Source: Marasmius tenuissimus
Lineage: Eukaryota; Basidiomycota; Agaricomycetes; Agaricales; Marasmiaceae
DNA length: 64,000 nucleotides
Reading direction: 5' to 3'
Assembly (NCBI GenBank): GCA_029532415.1
Contig: JAQOTA010000019.1
Span: 310,001-374,000 of the forward strand
Shown here one piece after another: positions 24,001 to 35,234 of the stretch. The notes below the pieces were generated by a model that saw only the letters and a program-made list of their open reading frames with translations, did not search any database and was not told the origin of the DNA. A program made the position numbers and the translations under genes. Within the stretch, counting starts at the first letter, position 1. Every line of letters begins with the position of its first letter.

Positions 24001-25917
24001 CATATTTTCATTAATGGCTTCTCTCAAATAAATTCTCGGCACAAGACGCCATGTTTGGTGTCTACAGATAAATGCTTGTGCTCTGAAATGAGAGTAAGGA
24101 AGAGTATTAATCGTTCCATCCAACCATTTCCCTTCCAATTCTAGTTTAACCAGTGAATCCCAAAAAATCGGATTAAGAACGTTTATCGGAAGATTTTCTT
24201 CCCTTAAGTATCTTGACTTGCGAAATACTTGAAAGATTGTCTTTCTTTGGTTTTTAACACCGCCATATATGTCAATGTATTCATCAACAGTACTGATCCA
24301 ATTTTGATTATTGATATCAGTAATGACTCTAGAAAGATGTTGAACGTTCCAGCTTCGATAATTGTGGTCACTGAAGAAACCTCGATCGTCTACTGATTCT
24401 ACATGTAGAATTGGTTCATGCAAGTCCAATTCAAAGAGTGCATGTCTCGGAGTGATATTATGAACTGCATCTCTTCAAATAGGGTACATTACAATTCGAT
24501 TTGTAGTTCTGATAAGAATCCAGATCCAAAGTTTGTGATCTGGTTGTTTATTTATCATGTATTTTCGAGTATTAGCCATCACATCTCTTTTGCGATCATC
24601 ATTTCTCCATGTATCTTCTATATCATAGAAGCGTGGAGCTTTAGGTGGCGCAAGTCTCACCCCATTAAATATTTCTGGGTGAGGTCGAGGAATCCTAATT
24701 TCATCCGTAACACCCTTAGTATCCCATTGGTAGTTCTCTAGGAACCGCCATTGTATTTTTCTATTAGTGGGATTAAGAGTAGGTTTATTGTCTGAGTTAT
24801 AATTCTCAGGCATAAACTTGGATATTTGATCAGGATCATCTCTTGGTAAAAGACGTGTGGCCCAAGGATCATATTCTACAAATGCATTATGAGGAGGCCA
24901 TTCTTCATTCTGTATGTTTATATTTGTAGATTCCTCTTTGACATTCTGTCCTTCCTCAATTCTATCCGCAGACGGAATTGTCTCAGGACTCGCTTGTCTA
25001 TGAGGCATAGTGAAATTGATATGTTCTTCACTATGTGATCTAACGCCATAAGAGTTCTCAGATTCATTTTCTGAGGAAGAGACCCCAACCAAAGTTGGCA
25101 TGGGATCACCATCGCTGTCATATTCTTGTTCTGTGTCTGCTGTGGAAGCTGATGAAGCAATTGCCTCATCAATTCGTTGAACTTGTTCATCTATTTGAGC
25201 AGTTTGACTTGCATTCCATTCAGCAACAGAAATAAAACGCTCTGGGCGTCCTTCTCTATTGGCAGCAATTCTCTCTTCTAGGCGTGCAAGTTGTAAATCA
25301 TACGTGTTTTGGAATGGATTTGGTGCAGTAGTACTACCAGTTGGATAATGATAGGACATATAAACGTGTTTAGAACCAGCCATTTCACGTTCAAAAGTTG
25401 AACTTGTCAACTTTTTAACTGCATTTGAACAAATTTCAGAAGATGAAAGTTCTTCAAGAGGTTCAACCACCGCTGCATGCGATTTTTGCCCCCCTTCTTG
25501 AGTACTTTTCTGTTTTCCTTTGCCTTTCTGCTTCTTTCCGCCTTTCTTCTTCTTAGAAGACGATTTCCCACTTTGATTCTGGTTGTTCTGGTTCTGGTTT
25601 TTGTTATTATTTTTCTTTTGGTTCAAAAAACCACCAGATTTGTTACCAGGACGATTTGATTGACCAGACCAATTGGGAGCGGATTGATATCTATTTATGC
25701 CAGATATTTTGGCATTATGTGCAGCATAAGCAGGAGGTACAGAGTTTCCACTTCTTCTATTCCATTCATTACTGATTCCAGCGATAATATCTGTTGGTTT
25801 CAATTCTTCTTTCTTCATGCGAGTAACATGCTGCTTGAAGAGTTGCCAACGCTTCTCCGGTAGTTTAGCTGTGACCATTAGGCAAAACAGCTCATCCGAA
25901 ATTGTAATACTAAACAT
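21034..25917 (-). pseudogene. Copia-2 Gag, extra region, protease and integrase in one frame with two stops
   Basis: From 25917 to 21034 a single frame is open except for TGA at 24475-24477 and TAA at 21700-21702. The first part reads as mid-Gag (MVTAKLPEKRWQLFKQH) and lacks the usual N-terminal Gag text. Residues 101-138 are Lys/Asn/Gln-rich with no CCHC knuckle. About 875 residues of unassigned sequence follow, with acidic, Pro-rich and Gln-rich coiled-coil-like parts. The protease is WLLDSGASAHMT. The pre-integrase zinc site is HX4HX28CX2C. The integrase has Asp in VHGDLIEF, Asp in HFDRGGEF and Glu in GRAERFNRT; 35 residues separate the last two, so DD35E is intact. After the TAA come the integrase tail and a Pro/Asp-rich linker. 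The TGA may be a CGA mutation. Confidence 0.85.
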
Positions 25918-26602
25918 CGTGCCTTGAGAAAGTTATTACTAGATCCCCCATTACTCCGTATGGTTACTACGTCCGAAGATGCCTTGAGCATATGACGAAC
26001 GAGTGAACTACTAGAGACTGGAACAAGATCTAACAATAGCGTGGATGAGAAAGGCAGACGTGAGGGGAGTCCCTGTACATACTAAAAATGGCCATGTGAT
26101 ACCGTAAAAGTAGTATCATACAAAGTCCTAGTTGTAAGGGAAATCAAATTTCCCCGGCATGTTTCAGCCTTCAGGAATCATGGCGAACTGGTTTAGAAGC
26201 ACAGTCCCATAGACCCCCTAAACGGTGCCTCTGCCAAGGACCACCGCCAACCATTAGACTTTCATCAGTATCAGACAGTGGCAATAGACGGCCAAAGCCT
26301 AATCCGGGTTGTCAGCAGAGGAACAGAGCCGTAAAAACGGATAGGTTCATGCTGAAGAAGATGAAGCCAAGACAGTATGTACATGTGTTCGTGCGACATG
26401 CAACTTGTACAGGGACGTGAGTGGATGGATATAAGGGACGAAGAACCCTGATCCCGACACCAGACAATCGTCAATGACGAGCCTTTGACATTGCTAGAGA
26501 CTTCCTTAACCCATGTAGGTTACAGGTTGTCCGCTAGGATGGTGGCGACACACAGAAAGTATTAGCTACTCCGATCATAACATCAACCTGACCACCGCTT
26601 GC
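25918..26602 (-). other. Copia-2 5' leader
   Basis: These 685 bp between the primer site and the first Gag ATG show no Gag-like reading in any minus frame, and a TAA lies seven codons upstream of the ATG in its frame. The Gag N-terminus (normally over 100 residues) is either missing or diverged here. Confidence 0.5.
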
Positions 26603-26615
26603 GGGGCCCATAACC
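26603..26615 (-). other. Copia-2 primer binding site (initiator tRNA-Met half-molecule type)
   Basis: The coding strand reads GGTTATGGGCCCC immediately inside the 5' LTR, identical to copia-1. Beyond these 13 bases the two elements diverge (CGCAAGC here, AGTTAGC in copia-1), so selection on the primer site is the likely reason for the match. Confidence 0.82.
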
Positions 26616-27071
26616 TGTTGAGCCAGCATAGTTAAAGTGCACAGTGGGTATAACGAAGTAAACCTCACATGGGTAATACACAGAGTGTTCTTGTAGACTT
26701 GAGATGCTTGTGAAGAGGTGATAATCGAGTAGATTGTCCTAAGGCTTAAGGCCTTGGAATACCAGCTTTTATACACAAGTTTCTGTACATGTAAGAGTAA
26801 TTACAATACTATGAAACTACTACTAGGAGTAGGTATTTAGCCAATACTAATGAGTCTTTCGTCCGTTGTGCCTCGCACTTTGGACTATAAGCATCATACT
26901 TGATGTAACTACATACATAGTAGATATCTACAGTTTCATTTGTGAAGCAATAACTACGTAGATACATTCTTGCATGAGAGCGCAAGTGTTCCTAGAGGCG
27001 TAGCTCTATAAATAGTGTGACGCGTAAACAACACGTCAATATGTATCACATGATAACCATCATGTTCAACA
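26616..27071 (-). repeat. Copia-2 5' LTR
   Basis: This 456-bp right LTR is the promoter copy for minus-strand transcription. The sequence TATAAATAG near 27008 (plus orientation) and the CTTTTATAC run near 26767 are AT-rich; the minus-strand TATA was not pinned down. Confidence 0.93.
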
Positions 27072-27766
27072 ATTGCCATAGATCAAGTCGACTTGCAAAA
27101 GATTCTGTAATTATGAAAAGAGGATTATATTTCATCAGTAAGCAGCAAGAGAGCGAGAGAAGGAATTAGAAAAAGGAACGTACCACTGCTGGTCCTCGAA
27201 GTGACTCGTTCAGTACAGTCATTTGTGAGTTGTAGAGAATCATTGAATGTTAAGGGAGAGAAACATGAGTATTTCGAATGTCACTTTGAAGAATGGACTT
27301 AGTCGCTACCTTTCGAAGTGACAGCTGAACACTCCAGGGAATCAAGAAGAAAATTAGTTTAATGGAAATGGTAGTCAACATAGAAAATGTCTAGCCAGTA
27401 TCTATTGTCAACGCGCGTCTACTCAGCAATGACCGGTCACGTCCATTCATTAATGGCTTAGCAGCGCCCTGGAATTCTGCCTTTCACCATCAATGTCATG
27501 TTTCCAGTATCTCTGGCCGACCCATCCAAGAACCTCAATGTTCGACACTCTGCAATTACTCAGCAGAGATGATATAGCGGGCTCCTAGGTGCGTACGTGG
27601 TCACCTGATGTACAATTGTTGACTTTATTCAGCAGACGTACAACGTGGACTGAGACATTCTGCAGCGATAAAATGAGCTGCACAGACCGGACAAACTTCA
27701 ACCACTGGGCCTCAACAGCACTCAAGTTGTATACAGAACCACCGCAGCCTTCTCTTCTCGTTAGCC

Positions 27767-30027
27767 ATGCCAACTACCTCTGCTACCACCCCCAAGGCCA
27801 AGCCATCTATCAGCCAACAACTCCCACCTGCCCTCGGTCGAAAGAGCGCCAAAAGCCTACCCACCCGTTAGCTTAACGTAAATCGAGGGCCCACTTACTT
27901 AGGAAAACTTAACTTAACTTAACTTAACTCAACTTGAAGTTAAGGGAGCTTCACACTCAAATGGTCAAAATCACAGTGAGTATATCAGAGGGAGACTAAA
28001 GGAAAGCCAAGTAAAGGAAAAACAATTGCGGCAAACCCCGAGGAGTCAGCCAATCATATCGAGGGCATAGACAGGGATCAATATACTCAGTCTGCCAAGA
28101 TCAAAGCACTCGGAGCTCGAGTGTTGCTTCAAGCGGCAGTGTGGGGCAATATGAGTCTTGTTGCTGTCTCTCAATTCCAGGGGTATGCTATCCACCATTC
28201 CTCGACATGAAGACGCCGCTGGCACCGCAAGTGGGAGCATTCCAAGACCAGCAATTCGAGTGGGCTGAGGAACTTGGGATTTAGCAGGCTGACCTTGTAG
28301 GTCATTTCATATCTATCTTATTTCCTTGTCTGATTGATAGCCTCTGAAATGGCAGGTGTTTGTGGTTGGCTTCTGGCTACAAGGCACACTGGGTGAGGTG
28401 ACCCATCTAATAGGAATCCCTACAGCAAATCTGTCACTATAAAACCTCTGAGAAGCCTCTGGGACCTCTTGGAGCCTTAATTTTGGGTTAGACCCAGTGG
28501 GTACAAATAAATTTGGAGAGCCTTTGGCCCCCTCTCCCCCCTACCTCAGACCAGAAATTCCATTGTTGTCACCCCCTTGACTTTGTCCCTCAAGCTCCCT
28601 CAATCTCGTAACTGCCCTTGAGCCCTCTTGACCTTACAACTACCCTTAACCATTCTCAACCTTACAATTGCAACAAAAACCTCAAGTCTCATTTTAAGCG
28701 AGCTCCCTTAACTCCAACTTGAGTTGAGTTAAGTTAAGTTAAGTTGGTGTAGATTACCCAAAAGCCGGGTACACATCGAGCCCTCAGTCAATACCAGCCC
28801 TAGTCCTGCTCCTGCAGCGAAGAAGAAATCCAAGAAGCGTAAAGCTCCCGAAGGTTAGCTGGCATACTATCGTTCAATGGCTTTTGTACTGATTGATAAC
28901 GCAGCGTCCACCAAGCCACCAACCAATGCTGAGAAGGTGAAGAAACTCAAAGTCAACGATGCACGGATCAGCATTGATTCCGCTCAACTCGCGGAACTCA
29001 CCAATTTCCCAATGGACGAGCTCGAGGACATGAATATGGATGACGTGGACAAACGCATCAGTGCGTATCACTCATCTCGCTATTCAACAACTGATAACAT
29101 CGATTTCTAGAGTGGCTACTCACAATCAAGCGACGTGGCCAAAAGAAGAAATCCATGGCCACCCTGACAACGTCCAGGAATACTTCAGTCGCTCTCCCCG
29201 CATCAACACCACCCTGCCAGACTTCTGCAACCGAACCTAGGCCTTTTCAAATGGACCAAACCGTGAAAAACCGAAGAAGCAGCCGGCTCGCTCTGCTGCT
29301 ACCATCACCACAGGTATTGCAACGGGTAAACAGACCACCGTCACTGCCAACAGTCAGCCCGCAATACCTGTCCTGTCCTCGCCTTCTGCCAATTGTCAGG
29401 TTGTAGAAAAGATTGCCAGGCCTAAAGGAACCCCAGGTCAGAAGAGTGGCTTCAACGTTCAAATGTCGGCGAGGGTTTTCTCGAGGGCAGAATGGAATCG
29501 GTTTAAGGTCAGTAATTGTCACCCGCTCCCCTCGTTGCAAATGATTGACGTGCATCTTCTCTCAGCGGGTCGTTCACCAAGCGGCTTTATCCTGTGGTAT
29601 CAACTTCCGTGACACTTATTTGAAACAAGATCGGAAAATACGGCGACATGTTTGCTTGAAGGTCAGTCTCTATTTGTGTGTTTTGTGGCCGAGTCGGGAC
29701 TTACTTGGACTGTCCAAGGTCGAGGAACAGCTACCTTACTTTTGCAAGGAGCGCTTCCCCAATTGGTGGCCAATTGAGTGCCAGCTTCAACAGTTCATCA
29801 AGAATAGGAGGAAGAACGACACCAATCCGCGACCCCCTAAGCAGCCAAAGGTATCGACTACCAGTCTCTTCAAGAAACAGCTAGTTTGGGAGTCGGATGG
29901 CGAGGGCAATTACACCCTTGTTGACGATGTGATTGATTCGGATGCTGAGAGTGGTGACGACGACAGCGATGAAGAAGAATATGAGCTGGTAGACGAGCAG
30001 GAGCAGGAGGGGGCAGGCGAATTCTAA
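27767..30027 (+). CDS. Hypothetical basic/acidic protein, seven exons, about 356 residues
   Basis: I do not recognise a named function. Proposed exons are 27767-27866, 28788-28853, 28905-29060, 29111-29187, 29241-29507, 29566-29661 and 29719-30027. All junctions use GT..AG, the phases agree throughout, and the total of 1071 nt ends at TAA. The N-terminus is Ser/Thr/Pro- and Lys-rich (AAKKKSKKRKAPE, a possible nuclear signal). The centre has MDELEDMNMDDVDKRI. A conserved-looking region follows: FSRAEWNRFK, VVHQAALSCGINFRDTYL, YFCKERFPNWWPIE. The tail is strongly acidic (DSDAESGDDDSDEEEYEL). Intron 1 (about 920 bp) contains an 840-bp inverted-repeat element; the other introns are 50-60 nt. The RFPNWWPIE-type motif recalls Agaricomycete hypothetical proteins found near transposons; that is from memory only. 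The fourth intron (29188-29240) is the least certain. Confidence 0.7.
27906..28745. mobile_element. Inverted-repeat element with AACTT-repeat ends inside intron 1
   Basis: Arms of 45 bp at 27906-27950 and 28701-28745 are inverted copies. Each starts with three or four AACTT units, then AACTCAACT, and ends GTTAAGGGAGCT. The 750-bp interior has no long frame and includes a C-rich tract (near 28525). I found no convincing target duplication. It lies wholly between a GTTAGC donor (27867) and a CAG acceptor (28787) of the host gene. Confidence 0.8.
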
Positions 30028-33000
30028 GGTGAGTATTTTCAACGTCATTCCCTGAATGTCATTGCTTACCATTGCTGCCAGCGTAACACCTCGGTTTCCT
30101 CTTCAACGGACATGATTTTCACGTTTATCTTCCTGAATGATTGACGGACTCGCCTCATTTGGTTTTCCACTCTGAACTATATTTCACGGACTTCTATTTT
30201 CTCCCTCTGTACGATATTTCTCAGTTCCCTATTCTATATTACTACGATGGACACTGACAATACACGGTGTCATTTCTACCCAAACTATCATGGCCGTTCC
30301 CGGGTGAACACAACCCCGTTTTGGGTTTTAGTGTCGGACATGTTCACCCTACGGTGAAAGGGTACATTTGACTCTGTCTCGTAGTGAAGCTCGCTCTGAT
30401 TGGTGGTGATCACGACCCAATTGCAGGGCGACTGAAAGGGTGAGATTCACCCACCGCGCGGTCCGTAGTGGTAACATAATTTGACTTACTGATGCCTACA
30501 AATGATCCGACAAGCGAGAAAGAACGGATCTTTAGACCGACGGGGGAACACTGTAGTTGACCCCAATGGATATGTTACTTAAGTGATGATGCGCCAGAGT
30601 CACTGTGGGTGACTGAGGATACAACGCAAGAGAACGAGATCGTCACATTTTCAGTCAAAGGCCAACATACTCAAAAATACTGGCTGAACATGAGTGTTCG
30701 GGTACAAGGTGGATGGGCAGGCACATCCGCCCGAAACTCCCGTTCGATCCTTGTTCCTCGATCCACACGAGCAATGACAAGCTTAGGGGTCGATTGGTTT
30801 TCTGGTAGCTCAGGACAACCTTGAGAGTGTGGCGTGTTTAAAACGGGAGACTGGAGTGAAATCGTGTATCTTGATTCTCGGCGGTTCGTTTGGCAATACC
30901 AATGAATTTCCCAGTTTCATTCAGGAATTCGCCTGAAGACTTCTTCAGACCTCAATAATTCGAGGCAATATATACTTCCTACAACGATAAGCTGAGGTCC
31001 CTCGCCCTGGGCGCAGTCACATTTTTCCCGAGCACATCCCACCATTCCTTTGTCTCGGTTTCCAATGTCCAATGTCCAATGTCAACGTCAGTGTGTTCGT
31101 ATGAAGGGATTTTTATATTTACCGCAAACAGAGAAAAATAGATGTTCAATCTCAGTAAACACAAACAGACTACCGTTGTGACCCAACATGCATCATGATG
31201 ATAATGTATAACTCAAACCTCAAATCCCCCTAAGTACCAATACGGCATTTATACATCATCGCTGGATTACTGGTTTCCTCCCTGTGAGCTCTAACGGAGG
31301 TACCAGCACACACGAAAGATGCTTGAGACTATGATCGCCACAATCAGTGTTGATCATCTCGCTTAGCTGGACGAGGGCGTCAGGGAGCGTAGCGAATCGA
31401 ATGCGGGTATCCTTACGCTTTGAGCATGGTTGAATCGTGGGGCTGTACGCTGAGTCGAATTTGTGTCAGGACTCAGCACAAAACTTGGTGTTTATGTGAT
31501 CCGTCGAACTGACCTGTCGTATGAAGATTACATACTTAGGTCAGCGGCTTCATCCCTCTTTGGAGGAAGAGTCATTTCTAACGAGAAGGTCCAGTAATTG
31601 AGCAAAAGAAAAGCGGTGCGAATTGTAATCGATAAGTACCACCTCGGATCGATTCTTCTCCATGAACCAACACATTACGCCCGGCTGTGCTTTCGCTGTT
31701 CATTGACCGTCAGAAAGGGATCTCTATTCTTTTCAAATTCCAGGCTTACATTCAAGGGTTGTGAATAACGCTGCGGTGAAGGATGGGGTCCAACTTCCTA
31801 GGTTTAAAAGTGAAATTCGCACTCGCTCTTAGGCTGTGTATCCTCACACAGTCTGGCTGTCCAGTTGTCATGAGAATCTCCTGAATATAAGACTAGGCTA
31901 TATTATATACATACATCTTGCCATTCCCAGTGGCCGATATCACGTCCACTCTGCCTACCAGCGGAGGTATTATGGGTGCTCTTATCATCATGAGCAGCGG
32001 TCCTCATACTATAGCTCTAGCCCGCCTACGCTGGGGATTTAGGGGTTTCTTTGGTGTTGTGGGTCGGGGTGTGGGTTTGGGGGGATTAAGCGCCGGTGCA
32101 GAATTGTCCTTTAGTTAGAGCATTTGGTCTATCAATCTCGATTGCTAGGCCGTGAATGCGTAGACGTAATGCTAGGGTCATGGGGATGTTAGGCTCGTTG
32201 TTGAAATACTTTGTTTCTTTTTCGTCGTCACGCCTCCCTGGGTGAGGGAATGGTTCGCCAAGACTCAGAGTCGATCTCGAGACAAAATCGAGACAAAGTG
32301 TTCGAAATGGTGGAGGTGTAGAGTGTTCCTCTATCTTGAACGTCCAAATCCATACTCTGCTCAAAGAGACTGGGCCTACCTGCGTAGCCTGGATCCGAGG
32401 GAAACCAATAGATAGAGAGCAAATACGACGTACCCCTTTAGCTGTTCGTTCTTTCCCTTCCATCAATAATTGTTTTCCTTGTAGAGCTTGTGGTCGGGTT
32501 GAAACAAAATTGCGGATGACAGAACGCTAGCGCAGCAGGAGGATGGCGATATGACTGAGGAGAAGTCACCCATTTGACTCAACCAAAGAACTCGTCGTCG
32601 TTGTTTGAAGACAAGAGTCCGAGAAAGGCACCCGACAACTTGTTTGAGAGCGAAATCCCGGTCCGGTTCAGCCGATATGAGCAGCTGACCAATCATGATG
32701 ACCACGTCTTGGTTTTCCGATTCAACCACCACCACCGCGGCTTGCCCATCGAAAGCAACATCTTCTCAGTTTTTTTGCTTTAATCTAGCTCTTTCGAGTC
32801 ATGCGCGAAAGCCTTGGTCAGACGCTCAACATACGCATACCTTCCAGGACACGAGAAAAAAATAGATCAGATGAAGGACAGAGACTACCCAGGGCGAATT
32901 TGAGATGGACGCCGTCGTAGTGCGTGTTCCTTCCACAGTCAGACTTTCCTCATACTCATCATTTTCCATCACCCAGCATTCACCCTGTTCGATGGCTTTG

Positions 33001-35234
33001 AGATAGGATCTGCTCTCATCGCAGCCAGGGATTTCCACATCGATCATACGACCTGGCTATTGTACTGCATGCGCCGCGATACTGCTTAGCCTCTGGAACT
33101 ACCATTGGCGACCACTTAGTATCACCTACAGCTCGGGAGCTATATTGTGGTTTCATTGTCGACTTGAAGAGGCTGAATCGTTGTCCCGGGCTTGTTTTCA
33201 TTATCTTCCTGAATCCTGATTTTCCTCGTCCTGTATGTCCACCCCATCTACTATCATCCAGCGCTCAGTACCAGTACTCAAAATGCTCGTGTGTGCACTT
33301 CAGCAACTGGTCCCAATACGCATTCCAAACCAGATAATACCGCTTAAGTCGTTGGAGGAGTACACGCACAGACTAGTTATAGAAGGCCTGGCGCAGGAGA
33401 CCTCGCAAACAGGATCTGGCTAGGAAATGATTACTTCAAGCTCGGAGAGAAACGGTGTTGTCGTTTCGATATGGTGTGTTAGGTCTAGATATCTCCTCTC
33501 CTCATGCTGACAGCCATATTTCCCAAGGGCTCTCATCACAATGTCCCAATCAGAACGTCCCTTTTCCGAGCTCAAAAATACGTCTCTCGGATTTGACCCT
33601 CCTCGAAACGAGGCACGATGTGTCTTCGTTGATTCAGTCATATTTGATGTCACCCCCTCTATTGTTGTTACGCTTACCATTGAACCGCTCAGCGTTGAAC
33701 TCATTGGAATATATTACGACCGCTATCATACCCCTCTCACGACGAGGAAACAGAACTGGGCAGGAAGGTTGTCTACCTCCAAAGCTTGCTCAGCGTTATT
33801 TCCCATTCCCTAACCTCCTCTGGTCCTCTGCCTTCAAGGCGGCACTCGGCACTACCACCTTTTGGTTCCCTATCATTACCCCAATCACTCCGGGCGCTCT
33901 TACTGTCTCGAGCTATGGGAAGGTTTCATAAAGCTCTAGTTCTTGGGGATAAAGGTGCTCCGTTGGTTCTGCAGGTTGGGTTGTAGGTTTGGGTGATTCA
34001 GCACCGGTACACGCCCTGGCCTCGACTCTTTCACTGTACGTCAATATATGCTTTATTCCCCGCGCTATGAGCTAATAGTAGTATCCCTTGCTTTGGCGTT
34101 CTGCTCCTAGGTTACCGAGATGCTCGCTCGGGGATCGTCTGTCGCGGTAACAGATGGATGAGGGCTCCAGTTCGAGGAGCGTTTGGCCAACTTTGTGATA
34201 GATTTCTCAAAAAAATCGGGGTATTCGAGGGTACGTTCTTCCTTCTTGGCTTATGTGGCTCTTACTAACGAAACGTTTGCCGCAGGGCGATGGTTGGGAG
34301 ACGTGCCATATATAGCGTATACGAGGCTGAATGTCACTTGAAATCAGTGAAGACGGCGCTTCCCGCGAGACGAAAATATGGGCATCGGTACCTCCCCAGA
34401 GTCTTCGATGGCTCAAGCAAATCTCATATGCCTCCGGAGGCCAACATCGCTATAGTACGTTCACTTTCACCTCTCCTTATGTTCGCTGGGTTGACAGAAT
34501 AGCTCTTTACAGGATATCACCTATCATCGTAGTCACTTCATCTATACGTAGGCCGGTCGGGTTAATATTGACTTTGTTTTGAATGGGCTGCTCCTTAATT
34601 TTCCTGGCAGTTCTTTGCCATCTTTCTTCAAAGTCGCATGTCTGTCTCTATTGTTCTGGACGTTGGTACCCTCACCGGTTTCCATCATTTTCATGGCCTT
34701 CCCAGAAACGTCGACGCTACGAGCTCGAGAACCTCAGGAACTGTGATGGGCTCATAATTCGAGTGTTCACCATGGCCCTCTGAGCGAACCATCGTCAGCA
34801 CGTTCATTCAACCCTGCGGTGACCTAGACTTGATCCGCGCCAGCATCTGAGCCTTGGCTCACATTGCCGTTCTCCCGTCTGTCGAGTTAAAGGATCATCG
34901 ATCACCGTCCTTGAACGCTTTTTATCACTTTTTTGGCTGATTTAGCCTTCTGAAAGGCTCGTGACCGCCTGTGCGGCAACCGAATTTCAATGTCTTTAGT
35001 TACTCGATAGTCGTAGCTCGTAGCCCATAGATACACGAGCAACAGGAATACATACATACGCGGAATGTATTGTAAGTGTTCATTCAATCTATACCCAACC
35101 AAGAACAGACCAGCTTTTTTGTCCGCAGTGCTGAAGGTCGAATGGAGATAAGTTTACACATCATGCCTCCTCCCAAGAGCCTTCAACGTGCGGACAAGGG
35201 GGTAATTAAAATGACCAGTGAGCAATCAGCAAGA
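30028..35234. other. About 5.2 kb with no recognised gene
   Basis: Minus-strand frames at 32086-33201 could be exons of an unknown gene (texts such as MIDVEIPGCDESRSYLKAIE), and both strands near 33420-33930 are open, but no family was recognised. The stretch 31960-32100 resembles 33860-34010 on the same strand (shared AGCTCTAG, GGGGAT, GGTTTGGG words), which suggests a local duplication. There is no RNA gene or clear element end. Confidence 0.45.

Larger units (their letters stand above)
19659..27071 (-). mobile_element. Copia-2: young, RT-deleted Ty1/copia retrotransposon with an enlarged Gag-Pol
   Basis: This 7413-bp element has two 456-bp LTRs (TGTTGAGCC...TTCAACA) and a 5-bp target duplication ATTGC at 19654-19658 and 27072-27076. 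Coding is on the minus strand. Gag, a very long extra region, protease, pre-integrase and integrase share one frame, cut by two in-frame stops. The core of reverse transcriptase is missing, while the RT C-terminal part and RNase H remain in another frame. By eye the LTRs differ at about 8 of 456 positions, so it inserted recently and far later than copia-1. It is non-autonomous as it stands. Confidence 0.93.
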
